The notes beneath the pieces were generated by a model that was not told where the DNA came from, ran no database searches, and saw only the letters and a program-made list of their open reading frames with translations. From Candidatus Zixiibacteriota bacterium (GTDB taxonomy: Bacteria > Zixibacteria > MSB-5A5 > UBA10806), in assembly GCA_003520965.1 (NCBI GenBank), contig DOTU01000295.1:701-6885 (forward strand): a stretch of 6,185 nt of DNA, given 5' to 3'. A program made the translations under genes and the position numbers. This document shows, in pieces, positions 5,206-6,185 of the stretch (positions within the stretch are counted from its first letter, which is position 1; every line of letters begins with the position of its first letter).

Positions 5206-6185
5206 ATGGCGATAGAATTAGGTAAAATACTGGTTAAAGCCGGCAAGATCACTGATGCCCAGCTTCAAAAAGCGCTCGAAATGCAAAAAAACGGCGCCGG
5301 TAAACTGGGCGAGATCTTAGTTAAAATCGGAGCGGTCAATGATGAAAATATCATCTCTGAGTTTATCGGCAAACAGCTAAATATCGGCGCACTGCGCTTG
5401 ACCGACATTGAACTCAATCCCGAAATAGTAAAGCTTATACCGCAGGATATCGCCCGGAAATTCAATGTTATTGCTGTTTCAAAGTTGGGAAAGACTCTGA
5501 TTGTTGCCATATCCGATCCCAATAATATCTATGTCCTCGACGCCATAAAATTTATCACGGGTTGTAATATCCAGCCGGTAATTTCGCCGGAGAACACCAT
5601 TCAAAGCGCCATTGAGACTTATTACGGCGATACCAGTGGCATCAATGAAATCATTAAGGGGATGAGCAGCGATCTAGAGGTGGTGGAGGAAGTCGAAGAA
5701 GCCCCTTCCGACCAGGAATTACAGTCAGCGGTACAGGAAAAACCGCTGGTGAAACTCGTCGATGGGATTATTGCCGATGCTATCAGGAAGGGCGCTTCGG
5801 ATATTCATTTCGAAAGTTATGAGAAACGAATTCGAGTCCGTTACCGTATCGACGGCGCTTTACAGGAAATGGCTCCAATTCCATTCAAATATCGCTCGGC
5901 AATCATCTCGCGAATCAAAATCATGGCCGATCTCGATATTTCCGAGCGTCGTTTGCCGCAGGATGGCAGGATCAAAGTAAAACTGGGGGAACGCACAATT
6001 GATTTACGCGTTTCGGTTTTACCGACTATCTATGGCGAAAAGATTGTCATGAGAATATTAGATCCAAAATCACTTATGATTGATCTTACCAAACTTGGAT
6101 TCCCCGAATTGGCCTTAGATAACTTTAGCAGGGCAATCAGCTTGCCGTATGGTATGATTCTGGTTACCGGGCCGACCGGTTCGGG
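5206..6185 (+). CDS. pilB: Type IV pilus extension ATPase PilB (GspE/PulE family), 5' part, truncated by window end
   Basis: Open from ATG 5206 to the window end: 326 whole codons. Residues 1 to about 145 are a MshEN/GspE N-terminal domain with two LG-type repeats (4-27 and 33-57) and later strands around DPNNIYVLDAIKFITG. A short acidic linker (about 152-167, EVVEEVEEA) leads to the N2 domain: ASDIHFES from 197, RYRIDGALQE, then RLPQDGR (250-255) and YGEKIVMRILD (276-286). The frame ends in the Walker A motif GPTGSG at 322-327, cut after two bases of codon 327. PilB hexamers use ATP to power pilus extension at the inner membrane base; close relatives (GspE, MshE) drive secretion or MSHA pili, so a GspE-type role is possible. 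The preceding 45 bases have only a weak site (CGGGA, 5186-5190), which would also suit GTG at 5197. Direct linkage to mglA/mglB suits MglA control of pilus extension. Confidence 0.93.
   Translation, partial: MAIELGKILVKAGKITDAQLQKALEMQKNGAGKLGEILVKIGAVNDENIISEFIGKQLNIGALRLTDIELNPEIVKLIPQDIARKFNVIAVSKLGKTLIVAISDPNNIYVLDAIKFITGCNIQPVISPENTIQSAIETYYGDTSGINEIIKGMSSDLEVVEEVEEAPSDQELQSAVQEKPLVKLVDGIIADAIRKGASDIHFESYEKRIRVRYRIDGALQEMAPIPFKYRSAIISRIKIMADLDISERRLPQDGRIKVKLGERTIDLRVSVLPTIYGEKIVMRILDPKSLMIDLTKLGFPELALDNFSRAISLPYGMILVTGPTGS

Noticed and set aside
5265..5522. Open frame of 85 codons on the - strand inside pilB
   Set aside because: Antisense to a highly conserved pilB region, so almost certainly a shadow.

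Overview
All supported genes lie on the + strand and are packed head to tail with short gaps or small overlaps. They form one apparent operon around an MglA-type Ras-like GTPase, a surrounding set of roadblock/LC7 proteins, and the start of a type IV pilus extension ATPase (PilB). The organism looks like a Gram-negative-type bacterium of moderate GC with Myxococcus/Bdellovibrio-like polarity genes. A deltaproteobacterial-type or FCB-type lineage (for example a candidate phylum such as Zixibacteria) would fit, but the sequence alone does not fix the taxon.

Layout. Bases 1-204 are the 3' end of an upstream gene, possibly the ComEC/metallo-beta-lactamase type (weak call). Bases 206-1372 encode a DUF4388 (PATAN) protein carrying two 24-residue LG-type repeats like those of MshEN domains. 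Bases 1369-1737 encode a small protein with four predicted membrane segments, whose start overlaps the stop of the gene before it. A 76-base gap (1738-1813) is the only notable intergenic space. It ends in a perfect 5-bp-stem hairpin over the ribosome binding site of the next gene. Bases 1814-2638 encode a TPR protein with a C-terminal roadblock domain. Bases 2650-3099 and 3092-3430 encode two single-domain roadblock proteins. Bases 3448-4647 encode MglA with an extra tail of about 200 residues. Bases 4675-5160 encode the MglB-like roadblock protein, with a TTG start behind a strong Shine-Dalgarno. Bases 5206-6185 encode PilB, cut by the window end inside its Walker A motif.

How the genes may work together. 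In Myxococcus and Thermus, MglA-GTP marks a cell pole and MglB is its GTPase-activating partner; in Myxococcus, MglA-GTP with adaptor proteins places type IV pilus extension at the leading pole. Here MglA, MglB, three further roadblock proteins (one fused to TPRs), a DUF4388 protein and PilB are contiguous. I infer a self-contained polarity or pilus-control module. The most unusual parts are the long disordered MglA tail with an acidic patch and a basic, aromatic end, the four roadblock proteins beside a single GTPase, and the MshEN-like repeats shared by the first and last genes. No RNA genes, mobile elements, CRISPR arrays or convincing intrinsic terminators were seen. No stretch over 300 bases lacks a gene.
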